Of a DNA stretch of 64,000 bases, positions 1 through 12,900 are shown piece after piece. How positions within the stretch are numbered: the first letter of the stretch is position 1; each line of letters opens with the position of its first letter. The stretch covers positions 558,001-622,000 of the forward strand of contig VWZX01002936.1 of the NCBI GenBank assembly GCA_013399015.1, written 5' to 3'. This DNA is from Galbula dea (lineage: Eukaryota; Chordata; Aves; Piciformes; Galbulidae). A program made the position numbers and the translations under genes. Below the pieces are notes generated by a model. The model saw only the letters and a list, made by a program, of their open reading frames with translations. It had not been told where the DNA came from and made no database searches.

Positions 1-3000
1 GATGTTCTCTGCTTGCACGTAGTATTTTGTACAATGGTGGTGAGACAAAAGAGGGAATGAGACTACCATGAGCCCAAAAATTGCTGTGCTTTAAAATCTC
101 ATTTCATTATATACCTTTATGCATTTCACTGTGTGAAAAATCTTTGAGATGTTTCCATAAATGAAAGGACAATGTAGCTGAAAAATTGACCAAAAAAACC
201 AAATTGCATTTCACTGCAGAATAAAATGAAGTAAACTGCATGAAATCATTAGGAGCAGCCAGAATTCACCTGCAAATTCAAAAGAAATTAGAGGATAAAT
301 CATTAGATGGCATGCCACCTAATGTTTTGAAACTGCATCAGTCTCAAAAAAACCCAGAAGACAGTACAAGTGACCCAAGTTCTTGCTAAGCAGTCTTGAA
401 CTGCAGAACCAGTACACACAATGTCCATCTAATATGAAATGATAGGTAGGAACATTAAGAAATAACCAAAGTAATAAGCAAATGGACAATTACTGTGTTT
501 TGACAAAGGCTTAAGGAGACTTCTGGAAATAGAATTCATACCTCACACAGCTAGTGAAACTTTATGTAGGACTCCAATAACAACTACTACTTCATCGAAA
601 ATCTAGAAACCTATTAAAATTATATCCATTGTGGAGAGACTGACTTGTAAAATTGTCACACAAAGAATGCAGTCCAGCTTTCTAGATTCTCAATCCCATC
701 TCTCAGCTGGGATTTTCAAAAGTTAACAGAAATAGGCACAAATGGGTACTTTATTAAATACTGGAATTTTTTTTATGTGGTTCTGTGACAAAGTTAGCTC
801 CAGCCACTCCACTAACAACTTCCTCCAGCTCACTTCCAGTATTTCAAGGTAAAATGGATTCCTGGGGTAGTGTTATTTTGCTGCTTGAACACCATAATTA
901 TACAAATGCCAAGTTGCTATTCAAGTTTAAAATAGACACAGTTTTTCTTTCACCATCACTGTTCCCCTACCTTCAAAATCCTCTCGGCCCTTATTCATCA
1001 CACTCCAGTAGGTATTTCATAGGTGTGAACATGGGAGACACCTAATACAAATATACTGTTGAAGTTTATGATGAGAAAGTCAACCAGTTTCCAGGCAGTG
1101 AGGATCTATGAACTCACCTTTTTATAAGCAAAAGGTAGGCTGTATGTAAGTGGATGCCCCCAAGGAAGACTGAAGGAAGAGCTCACCCAAGGAGGAAGGA
1201 GATGAGCAGAGGGACAGACCCTGTTAAAAGGCTCCCTCCACCCCCAGATGCTTTGATGTTATCTGTCACAAACCCTCTGCCAAAAAAGCCAACCGTGCCT
1301 GGTTCAGAATGCAGCTCTTTTCCATGTCCTCTTCTAGGTTCCCTGCCAACCCACACATGGAGCCCAAGGTCTGGTTTTGTGCAGCATGCTATTATTGATG
1401 AGCTTTTAATGTAGAAGTGAAAGAAAAACTTACAAGTGTGAGAGGAGAGGGGATGTAGGAGGGAAACAGGATAACAAAGGAGAATCCAAGCACTTTTGGA
1501 GACACAAATGGATTAAGAGAGGGAAAAAAAAAAACCCCACAAACCAGATAACTTTAGCTCTACATTTTAACAGAGCAGTGTTAAACACTGCACCACAGGT
1601 ATAGTGGCTGTTCCCTGCTACTACCTTGTAGCAATTTCTTCTCTGGAAGGGCACTGTGTTAATCAAGATCAGGCACATAAGCCTTAGAGAATCCCTAAAG
1701 TGCTGCAGTTATACAAATCCAAACAGAAGTTGTGCATACTGTGTCATGCATACACTTCAAGGGAAAATATTGCAAATATATCTTTAAATCTGTTCTTAAA
1801 AAGAAGAGGTACTAAAATGAGTGATATACTAATTGTTTCCAAAACTAACCCTTCACAGCCTGTGTCTTTAATGACTCTTTCCTTGAGCAAAGCCTTAGGG
1901 GAAATGAAAAACTGATTTAGGCTAGATTTAAAGCTACACCCTAAGTATCTGAAAACTGTAAAGAGTGCTTAGATCTGGAGAAATTTTACATGTCTGTGTG
2001 TACCGGTGACCCAAGTCCTCTCACTCAGCACGTGCACTTTCTGTGGCAGTCTGCATCTCTTCCTGCTAATATTTAGTGTAGACCATTTTCCCTGGCAGAG
2101 TGCCTTAATTGTGCTGCCCAGTGTCTCAGGAGTTGATGAGACGGAGACCTTCAACCCTCTTCCTAGCCACACCTGCCCACTCTTCAGCCTTAAACACAGC
2201 ATTGGGAGAAATAATCTCCCCCTGTTGTGAGGATATTCAGGACGTTGAAGGGACAAAAGGGCATAAATTTCCTGCCCAGGCATGTTAGGAAGCTCATAAT
2301 TAAACCTTCTGCTGCAAAGCTTTTAAATATTCTTCTATTAACTTCTGCAAGAGTAGCTCTACTTATATAGCACCATTGTGACTTCTGGAAGAAACGTTAA
2401 TTTAATATGCTATGCTAGCAGTTAAAGAATCACAGAACAGAATACAGTAGGAGAAAAGGAAAAGCTTTATAATACAGAAGAGATTTGGATTTAGCAATTA
2501 AACCTTAATTTCTATTTCATCTAGCAATATAAGAATTCTGCCAACATCTTCAGGAGGCTTTTAATATTAACACGTAGTCCACAACCCACCATCACTTTCA
2601 TTTAGTAAGCGCTCTAATGCAGCTATAGCTGCCAAATCAGCTGGTGCAAGGGGAAAAAAACTCTTTGGTTTGACTAGAATCTCCAGTCAGCTTCAAAGAA
2701 ATAAATCAGAAACAGCTCCAAACTTAAACCTCAGAAAAGCTGAGCACTTCATGTTAATGAGAAGCATATGGTCTTTCAAATACCATGCAGCCTTCAGTGA
2801 CTCAGCACTACTGTTCAAAGAAGCAAGGGGCAGTACATGAAGGAATTTTCATGTCAAAACAAAAATTCCAGGATGACTCTAATTCATCTATTTTGCATGC
2901 TTTAAAAATTGTTTGGAGTTTAAATTTACAAAAAGGGATGATGCAGTGTTCCCTTTAAAGCAAAAATGCAACATGAGAGTTTCTATCAGCCAAATACACA

Positions 3001-6000
3001 AAGGGGTTCCATGTTCAGGGTCTCTGAGGAAGCTAAACTATTAAGTAAAAAAAAAAAATCTGAGGGGGAATTTTGCTCAGAAAGATGTTCTCATGAGGTT
3101 CATACTGCATCATTATACCAATATAATTTCAAGGAGGTGCATAATTTAAAGATTAGCTCAAAGTATGTGTGCCCTGTTAATTACATAAGAATTCATCCTG
3201 CTTGTAGCAATCCTTGAACAACTGCCCTGTATGGAAGCTCTAAGCACTGCTGCATTCTGCATTTCCTTGTTAGAACTAGGACTGCCCCAAATTGGGCAGA
3301 TTTTCCAGAACAGTCTCAAAGTTGATTCCTTATTACAAACTTCTTATTACAAATCTAACAGCTGTTCTGTCTGCTTCCAATATACTTATGGGTTATTATG
3401 CTTTCCTGGTCTGAGTCAAACTCATTCTTTGAAAACCTTTTATATCTGTATGCATGCCAAACATACATGAGAAGTGAGGAAACTCCAGTCTTCCCACAGG
3501 ACTCATCAATCTAACACTAATAAAACAATATCCCTCTCTTTTTATATATATATANNNNNTCAAGGAAGAAAAATCCATTATTGACCAACAACACTATATA
3601 TATATATATAAAAATGAAAATCTTATTAATATGGCATGAGAATCCACAGCTCAACATTGCAAGATCAGCAGATAAAGCCTAGACTAAATAATCTGTTGTG
3701 AAGGATTTGCCCAGGTCTAGAATTAGCCAGGGGTAATGTATCCTTTAAATGTGTTATAAGAAGTTATAAAAAATAAAGCTTAAAGGGCTGATTGTGATTC
3801 CCTTACTTACATTGTCTAATGTTAATCAGTGGTGTTTTCATAAACTAATATAAGTTGTCTCCCCAGGAGGTAAGAACATCACTGTCTAGATCTGAAAATA
3901 CAATATAATATATATTGTGGGAATTATAATAGAAAAAAAAAATCTAAGATAAAAAAAAGCTCCTGCAAATTGAAGACTCCTCCTCCTGCCTGAAGAATAT
4001 AGGATAACAAACAGCAAGACACCCAACACTCATTAGCTAGCAGGCTACAGTGCTGAAACAGTAGGAACCCGTAAAAGATCTGCAATGACTTGGCACTTTA
4101 AAATGGTTACCTTAGGTAACCACTGTGAGGTCTATCACTTACCAGTGGGTACTGTTAACAGCTCCCTTCTCCAGAGGGAATTTGCATTTAGATCCCACAA
4201 ACCACTGTTGAGGCTTTGATACCATTTTTGTTCTAGGGAAGAATGAAGACAGGCCATTTTGATATTTTTCCCCTCTGCCTAGGACACTATTCTAAGCATT
4301 CCTAAGAGATTAACTCAAGTCCTACACTCTGCCTGAGATAGATAACCAGAGACACTCTTTGGTGGCTTTTGTTGTTGTTTTCTTAAATCTGTTATTTTCA
4401 AATTAAGCAGAGCTGGGATTTAACATTTATCACCACTGTCCCAAATCAGTGTCTGAACTACCCAGTTACCCTCTCTTTTTCAGAAGAATGTGATTTGATT
4501 TGATTCATCCAGCTGATTAAATGTTTCCATTTCAGCATGACAAAAATAAACACATTTCTCTGTGATTTTTGTTTGGTTTGCTTGTTTGTTCTTAACTACT
4601 GCAGCTTCCAAAAGCAACTGCAGATGCAAAGCTACTCTCCAAGCTCCCTGACAACAGTAATACCCCTAGCTGCAAACTAGTGTAGCAGCAAGATGCAGGA
4701 ATAAATCCTATGCAGTAATAGAGTAGCTGATAGGAGCCAAGAAGTGAGGAGAAAGGCACTAACAGTCAGTACCAGGAGGCTTGGAGCTTTAGAGGGAAGT
4801 TCCAGGGTGCTGTAGGCAGCCAGGGATGGAGGAAGATGACTGAACCTTCAACATGTTTTCACAGCACAAGCTAGACCCTGCTGCTGAGCCAAGACAATCA
4901 GAAGTCTATATATTGTCTGCAAGGCCTTCAGGAGAACTAGCAGACTGGAACATGAGAGAGAAACCCTTATCAGGAAGGAGAATTTGCTGATCTTTTCGAC
5001 CAGAGGCTGCAGCTTCACAGTTACTTTAAACTGACCTAATTACAGAGTGCTGTGAAAGAGGATGGGACAAACATCTGGGATTTTCTCTCCCTGGTGCTGG
5101 CACTAGACCTGGTGCTGGGCACACTGAGCAGAACTGAAGGTTCCACAGAGGGCACTGATTCAACTGAAAACTATTTTTTGTGCTGTTTTAAAATTCTTAT
5201 CAAGTCACATGTAGGCTGGATCAGTTCCCTCTTTTGGCTCAGCCCAAGCACCTCAAGGGATCGCTTGGATTAAATAAATCCTGAAACCACCCTTGGAGAA
5301 GGCCCCAGTTCCACCTGGAAAGCCAGAAAACATCCATGGTCCCAGGCAACTCTCCTACCTTTATAGCAGTTCCCTGTGGTTCTTAAGAAGTCCACTGCCA
5401 CTTCACAAATATTTCCATCCTGCTGCAAACAGCCAAGGTTTTTTTTATTCAGAGCAGTAGGCTACAGAGAGAAACTCTGTGTGCCTACCAGACTGCAAAC
5501 AAGCAGCTACAACATATGCAAAATATACTGGAGACAGATTTTAGACTTCCAGAAACATGACACAGGATAGGAAGGCATCAGGGAAGAACATTTGGAGAGG
5601 AGATTTCCATAAATAGCCAATTTGCAAAATAGCTGTTCAAGTTCTGGAAATCTGTTACTTTTCTACTTTCAGTTCTTAAGCTCATTATTCTATAGAAAGG
5701 TTCAGAACAGACTCCATACTTCTGAGAGTTGAAGTAGATGTTTCCATGGGTTTTGGCTAGAAGATCATATGCTTTACAGATACAAATGGAGATAAATTAA
5801 TCCATGTGATAAACTAAAAGAAGGATCAAATTGCAGCAACTTCACTTCTGCAAATTCTGTATTAATCCTTCAAAAATGAACTGTCTCTTTATAAGCAGAG
5901 TTGTCATTAATATTTGCCTGTAAATAAGCAATTTATTTCTTTTCAGAACCTGCTTAGACAAACCATATTTCAAACTCTTCTTTGATGCTTCTCAGTGACA

Positions 6001-7800
6001 CTAACTAGATGCAAGAATTGCCTTTTGGCAATTTAGGCCCTTGTCCTTGTTTAGCTGCTTAAAAGTCACTCCTCCTGGGTCATCTGTAGCTCCATACCTG
6101 ACAAGCTTTTCTTCTACTTTTGTTTTGTTTTACTTCCCTCTCATCCTTCCAGACTCTCTCATTCTAAACTGAAAATACACAGAGGTACCAAGACCTGGCT
6201 TCAGACACACACAAGCCAGGTGGAGGACCTTTTAGGAACTGCATCATAGTTCACTTCATCTGAGAGAAGGAGAAAGAAGTAGGATGAAAAGTAAGCAGAG
6301 AGATTATATCAAGGGCTCTTGGAACTGAGAATGCAGAATTAATTACAAGTCAAAGATAAATGCAGAAATAGAGTCACTACTGCCAAAAATTAGCATGAGG
6401 TGTTTTTCATGGAAGTTACCACTTAGCATATGGGTCTAACTGTAAAATTCTTCCACTTCTGTGCCTCAGCAATATAAATGAAATCTGAGAGGAACAGGAC
6501 TACCAAAACAGGTACTGCAAGACTCAGGTAAGCCAGGAGTGAGCATACAGCAACTGAAAAATACTGCCTTTGATAGACCTATCCTTAAAATCCTTGTATC
6601 TGCCTTGACTGTCACATTAACAATTTTTACAAATCTCTGGGTTGAACCTAATCAAATTTCTTACATTCACTGCCAATTCATACATGCACTAAAAATGCTA
6701 TGGATGTGCAGATGAATACCAAAAGCTCACCCTTACAAAGTTTTAGGAACTCACTTAAGACCAATTTGCACAGTTTATCTATTAATTTCCTAAGCCACAA
6801 GTTTATGAAAATATATTACCTCACTGTTATTTCCCAAGAACATTGAAATAACTGAAAATATTTCAGTATTTCCTTGTTGCCTTGAATATGCCATAACCAT
6901 TCAGGTTACTCAAACCTAGTTTAGGCTCCTCTGTACTCTCACAGTCTATTAGACAACAAGAGAAGGTACTTTATGCTGTAGGCATAGAACACTTTAAAAA
7001 TAAAAGTTTTATGAAAGATGATTTTTTTACCATATGAATTCCAGTAGAGTTTGGTGTAGGATGGTAAATAATAAAACTAATCATAGCACATCTTAATCTG
7101 ATCAAAATCAGCTTCTTGGGCTTCACAGAGAACAAACAAGAAAGTTATGAAAGATCATTTAATGAAATGGTTTTTGAGAGCTGACACAATAAAATTCCCT
7201 AACTTAGCTGCTTCACTAAAAATTGGACTCTGATTACTCCATTAAAAACAGAAGAGAAATTAGTATTTTCCCACATTTCTCAATCACCAAGAATTATTCT
7301 GCCCTTTTGTGTTTTATATTAGAATAAAAGTCAAGTTAGTGACTCAAAGAAAACTAATACTGTAAATATTGACCTCCATAGGTCTGAAATGATGGCCGGT
7401 CCCTCTGAACCCTTGAAACATGGTTGGAAGAAGTAAGTGGAAAAGTTTTGTGAACTACTGTAGAATTTTCTAGTGCTGTGTGCACCTTGGGAAGTCTTAC
7501 ATATCTGCCAGACAGTACAGACAGAAGTAATCTACAACAAAGTTCTGTTCAAAAGTAGCCAGTATTGAAGAGCTGACCCATCTTCATGTTGCATGATTAC
7601 ATAGCCATGAATTAAGAACTCTCTGCCTTTTCAATGAGAAACTCAAAATGTCAGAGTTTCTTTCACACTTGATGACAAATGACAAGATCATTTCTTTCTG
7701 TAATGCAACCATAGTTAGCAGATATTTACTGCAACATTTCATTACCCAGGTTAATATGTAGTGTAGAATATCTCAGTAGTATGTTTATAGAAAATACTGG
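1..7800. other. AT-rich unique sequence, no gene seen
   Basis: I see no supported gene or recognisable transposable element here apart from the assembly gap and TA repeat described separately. The open frames are short, overlap on both strands and have the composition expected of translated AT-rich noncoding DNA. If 53494-53703 is a terminal exon, this would be intron or upstream sequence, which is inference only. Confidence 0.6.
3543..3611. repeat. TA microsatellite interrupted by an assembly gap
   Basis: A (TA)n run at 3543-3554 runs into five N (3555-3559). A second (TA)n run lies at 3595-3611 after about 35 bases of unique sequence. The N run is an unresolved gap that probably exists because of the dinucleotide repeat, so the true repeat length and the intervening sequence are uncertain. 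Confidence 0.9.
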
Positions 7801-8632
7801 AGGGGAGGGATGCCATCCAGAGGGCCCTGGACAGGCTGGAGAGGTGGGCCCTTGCCAACCTCATGAAGTTCAACAAGACCAAGTGCAAGGTCCTACATCT
7901 GGGTCAGGGCAGTCCCAAGCACCAGTACAGGTTGGGTGAAGACTGGCTTGAGAGCAGCCCTGAGGAAAGAGACCTGGGGGTGCTGGTGGATGAGAAGCTC
8001 AACATGAGCTGCCAGTGTGTGCTTGCAGCCCAGAAGGCCAACCGTATCCTAAGCTGCATCAAGACAAGCGTGGCCAGCAGGTCGAGGGAGGTGACTCTCC
8101 CCCTCTACTCTGCTCTCCTGAGACCCCACCTGGAATACTGCATCCAGTTTTGGATCCTCTATTACAGGAGGGATATGGAAGTGCTGGAGTGAGTCCAGAG
8201 AAGGGCCACGAGAATGATCAGAGGACTGGAGCACCTCTCCTATGAGGACAGACAGAGTTGGGATTGTTCAGTCTGGAGAAGAGAAGGCTCCGAGCAGACC
8301 TTACTGTGGCTTTCCAGGATCTGAAGGGGGCTTACAAGAAAGCTGGTGAAGGACTTCTTAGGTCAGACAGGGATAGAACCAGGGGAAATGGGTGTAAGCT
8401 AGAGGAGGGTAGATTTAGATTAGACATTAGGAGAAAGTTCTTCACTGTTAGGGTGGTGAGACAGTGGAACCGGTTGCCCAGAGAGGCTGTGGGAGCCTCA
8501 TCCGTGGAAGCTTTTAAGACAAGTCTGGGTGGGGCTCTGAGCAACCTGATCTAGTGGAAGGTGCCCCTGCCAGGCAGAGGTTTGGAACTAGATGATCTTT
8601 GAGGTCCTTTCCAACTCTTACAATTCTATGAT
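7801..8632 (+). mobile_element. CR1 LINE, 5'-truncated, ORF2 C-terminus plus 3' tail
   Basis: This is the longest young-looking CR1 copy in the window. It enters inside ORF2: 7863-8192 translates to the segment after the reverse-transcriptase core (KFNKTKC, EERDLGVLVDEKL, LRPHLEYC), and 8258-8554 gives the conserved C-terminus (RTRGNG, FRLDIRRKFF, WNRLPREA). The two parts are in different frames. The first is cut by an in-frame TGA right after MEVLE, and a small frameshift near 8255 follows, so the copy is dead. After the ORF2 stop, about 80 bases of 3'UTR end in the CR1 tail with the octamer near 8624-8632. The 5' end at about 7801 is an abrupt truncation with no obvious target-site duplication, as usual for CR1. 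Confidence 0.93.
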
Positions 8633-9479
8633 TAAAATACAACCTTTTAAATGTCACTAAGTCAAATTAGATAATTGGAATAAGATGAGTAAAAAAATTT
8701 ATTTGTTCCTTCTCTGAGTCCAAAGCCTTTTCTTCTCCAATGGAAAATGAAGAGGAAAGTGGGGATTTTCTGAGGAACAGCTTTGCACATAAACAGATGC
8801 AGAGGCCTTATTTACAAAAATAATACAAAACAGTTAATTCAATTCACCTTTGCCAAAAAGCAGCTTAAGTAGTGTCCTTTCAAACCTTCACAGAAACTCA
8901 GAGCTTCTAATAAGGCTGAATAAGAAATCCTAGACTCCTTGTGAAATAATACATTCCCCAGTGGAGCTCTTAGCTGATGAAATGCACCCCTGGGGAGGCT
9001 ATAATTAATATGCTGCTGCCAGGGACTGAATAAACAAACAAAGGAGCAGCCATGGTCACAATTTCATTTATCATGCTTTAAAATTCTGTGTTTTCTTATT
9101 TGCTCAATTAGTAAGTAAATGAGTTCAGTGTCATCTTTTCCATTTAAAGACAAAAGAATATGAATGGTATCTATCTGTATTGGAAGTCAGGGTCTACTGA
9201 TTGTGGTTCCCAGGGTTCACAAACATGTCATACCACAACAATCAAAAGACAAATAAAATTAACTTTCTAAACATGTTTGAAAAGTGGTTTGAATATATGG
9301 TGCAAGCAAGAATTTTGTTCACACAAAAAGTAGTATGACCTATTAATTTAAAAATATTGCTAACTCTAAGTAACACAAACCAGCACAGAGTTATGAGGTA
9401 TTGATTGATTAACTGTCAAACAGGAAAAACTGTCAAATAGAAAAAACCTCCAAGCCCATAATATACTAACACTAAATGT
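8633..9479. other. spacer between two CR1 copies
   Basis: Unique AT-rich sequence. I see no gene, RNA or repeat in it. Confidence 0.6.
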
Positions 9480-9978
9480 GAGTACTGTGTGCAGTTTTGA
9501 GCACTACAATATAAGAAGGATATTGTTGGAGAGAAGGAAGTTGTTGAAGAGTGTCCAGAGGAGAGCCACAAAGATGGTGAAGGGTCTAGAGGGGAAGCCA
9601 TATGAGGAGTGGGTAAGGTCACTTGGTTTGTTCAGCCTGGGGAAGAGGAGACTGAAGGAAGACCTCATCATGGTCTATAAGTTCCTCACAAAAGGAAGTG
9701 GAGAGACAGGAGTTAATCTCTTCTCTCTAGTGGCCAGCAACGAAGTAGCATGAAGCTGTGCTAGAGGAGGTTTAGGTTGGATATTAGGAAAGGGTTTTTC
9801 ACCCAGATGGTTGTGGAGCACAGAACAAGCTCCTCAGGGAAGCAGTCTGACAGAAATCAGGAAGCATCTGGACAAGGCTCTTAGACACATGGTGTGATTT
9901 TGGGGGTTGTCCTCTGCATAGAAAGGAGTTGGACTTGATGATCCTTTTGCGTCCCTTCCAACTCAGGACATTCTATGA
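9480..9978 (+). mobile_element. CR1 LINE, 5'-truncated, diverged subfamily
   Basis: It begins in the ORF2 stretch equivalent to 'EYC.QF' (gagtactgtgtgcagttttg). The translation of 9478-9753 shows VQRRATKMVKGLE and LGLFSLGKRRLKEDLI, typical of the CR1 ORF2 C-terminal region, before frame disruption. The 3' tail contains 'cacatggtgtgattttggggg' and 'ttggacttgatgatcc', which differs from the tail at 8560-8632 and resembles the copy at 19034. It ends in a single decayed octamer near 9970. Divergence and broken frames suggest it is older than the 7801 copy. Confidence 0.88.
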
Positions 9979-12900
9979 CCTGATAAAAATTTGTAGCAAA
10001 AGCAGCAATAATCACCCTTATCAATAACAAATGGGGGGAAAAAAACCCCACATTTAAAAAAAAACAGGAATTTGCTATAAAGATGTAGGCTGGGTAACAG
10101 AAAGCCCTTCAAACTCTATTTGCAGTTGTCTCTTCATCCTTCTCTCACAGCAATGGTATTTATTGCCTCTACCCTACCCAGGGAAGAAAGCTTGATCTGT
10201 AGAAAGACTGCTGTGTAAAAGCACACTGTTGGGCACTGAAGCAAACACAATTTGTAGCTAAGAGCAATTTTCATTTTGTTTTAACCCATGCTTCTGAGTT
10301 GCCAGATGTTGGTAAAGAGTACATAAGCTTCTTACAAGCCACAAAGAAAAAACACAATAATTCTTCTGAGGTTCTATGCAATTTTTATACTTCCTATATT
10401 AGGCTATCAAAATATGAAGTAGTCCTAGGTTAAAGCAATGTAAAGGATTACAAATCAGTCAATGGAAGCAGAGAAACAGGCTTTAAAAAAAAAAAAATCA
10501 CAGATCTTCACATGACAAAATACAAACAGGTTGATGTATAAATGATTCAGAGGGAGATAGGTGGTTGATTGTCAATAGGCTAGCAAAAGAGGTGAATGAT
10601 GAGGAGCCAGGACAAGTAATGACAAGATGTCCTAGAATTTTCTTTCCAGTGGATCAAAGAGTAAAATCAGCATGTATTCCAGTAAAGAGAGACTCTAAAG
10701 CACTCAATAGAGAAACCATGCCAATAAATTACAAATCATATATTCAGCACAATAAGTAATAAAGAGAGGACTCAAATATAGGAAAAGCAGAAGTAGCCAG
10801 GGATGAGGTCATCAAGCTCATTTGAAATTGTAACAGGCCAAGCTCATGCCACCTTTCAGGATAAATCAAGCCTATGTGCTAACTGCACACTGAAGAAACA
10901 TGATGAAGGGATAACATACATCCTTACCTTCTCACACCCCCCTGACACTGGGTAGAAATGCAGTTTTTCAAGGTACATCCTTCTCTATAAGAAACAGCAA
11001 TATTCAAAGGCAATATTTCAAAGCAGCTCAGTTAGGAAGCTGCTAATATTGTGGGGGAATTTGGCAGCAATAAGTGAACACAGTAGGAAGTGTTTTAAAC
11101 ATGCAAAGTTGTTCAGAGATGACTATAACCATTTTTTATGTGTAAATACATATGTCTGGAAGGTATTTACCTTCTGGCAGATAAAAAAAGAATGATATTT
11201 AGGACAAATGAAGTGTCTGGCACTTTTTTTTCCTTCCAGAGAACTAGATGTCAAATGTAAAGAACTGGTTAACACATCAGGGAGTTTTGAGATGCAGCTA
11301 AAACTTGTGTAAAAGGACTAAAACTTATCATAATTGTACCTTTTTTCCCATTACCCCCTCAAAACCTCTGAGCAAATGGAATTAGACTTGCTTCCCATCT
11401 TCCCTGTGTACAGCACAGGATCCAGACATAACAGGCAGACTTTGAACTTGAGCACTACACTGAAAAACAGTTAGGGGTTGCCATTTAACCTTTCTGATGC
11501 TCAAACCTTCCTTCCACTTGCTGCCAGACTGTGAAATGAATTCAGCAAGGAGACTATGTAAATGCAACAAAGATTCTATCAGTTTAGTTTTCCTCAGTTG
11601 TGCTCTGTAGTATCAACAGCTGGTTTGAAATGCCACCTAGGGGTCTTGGTGAAATGAGGAAACTTGCCAGCACTCTGGAGCTGAAAAACTGCAGAATGTG
11701 AATATAAAATATCATTTGAAATACCCAGCCTGTGAAATCCAGATGAATTTTCAGAACAAGGGATTTTAACAAGTCTACTTAATTAAACAAAATGCAAATA
11801 GGCATTATTCACCTGAATTATATTGTCTTGGTGGCTCAGCAGCATGCAGACAGGACAGCCCACCTCATGTGTGGGAGCTTGACAGTTCTCGGGTCATTCC
11901 AGCAGCATTCCCTGTTGCTCTTTGACAGCCCAAAGGTCTTAGAAATGCTCTGAAAATAATAGCTTTTGTTCTCATGCAGGTTTGTAAGTTATGCAATGCC
12001 TAAAAGCTATTCTTTGCCCAGACAATTAAGCAAATAGGGCTAGTAATTTATTTTTTTTCTCCCCTGTATGAAGATGAAACTCCAGCTCCCCACTTCCTTA
12101 CAGCAGACACTGCAACTAGAACTGCTACAGCTGTCTTATTTTCAGTGTTTGGATAGTTCCCCATTTTGCTCCTTACCTAGAATTCTCACTACACAAGCAA
12201 CAGCCACAGGTCCTGCTATAACCAACCTCTACTTTATGTAGTACAGGGGAAAAGGCATTTCAGGAGAAAAGGCATTTCTGTGGCAAACTGGCCTTCATCA
12301 GTCCTATAGGTCTCTCTCCTGTACTTAAAGCAGAAGAAAAGGGTAGGCTTGGCTAATCCCAGCTCAGCTGCTACTGAGACTCTGCCAAATGCTACAGGAG
12401 AAACTGTCACTCCAAAGTACACCTCCTACAGAACAGTGCAGTGTCTGTGCAGGCTTCCTACCAAGAACAAAAGTCAATTGGGCAGCTAGGCTTCTCTAAT
12501 GCTATGCCTGAATAAAACATTTCAGAGAAAAGCAGCAGCAGAAAACCTAAATGCAAGTCAGAGATACTCTTGGATCAAAATCCTAGACCTGACCAGCATC
12601 CCAAACTCTGACAAGTCTACCCAACATGAGAAAGAATGGATGAATCCAGCTCCCACTAAGGTATCTGCCTCATTTCTGCTAATATTATGCTTCTGGTAAC
12701 CACATACACATTACATGGTAATTTCCTTCCATCTTTCCCCTGTGTTAGGTTTTCAAGTGGTTCTTAATTAGCTCTGGTTTATTTATGAAAGCATATTTTG
12801 CTAGACTTTCCCCAAGAGCTTTAGTAAACAGCTATATCAAGCCTGTCTTCACTTATCACATCTCCTATAATGAGCTCAAAAAGGAGGGGAGAAAGGGAGA

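Noticed and set aside
6480..6523. Exon-like interval between a 'cctcag' acceptor and a 'cag/gtaagc' donor
   Set aside because: All three frames contain stop codons between the two sites.
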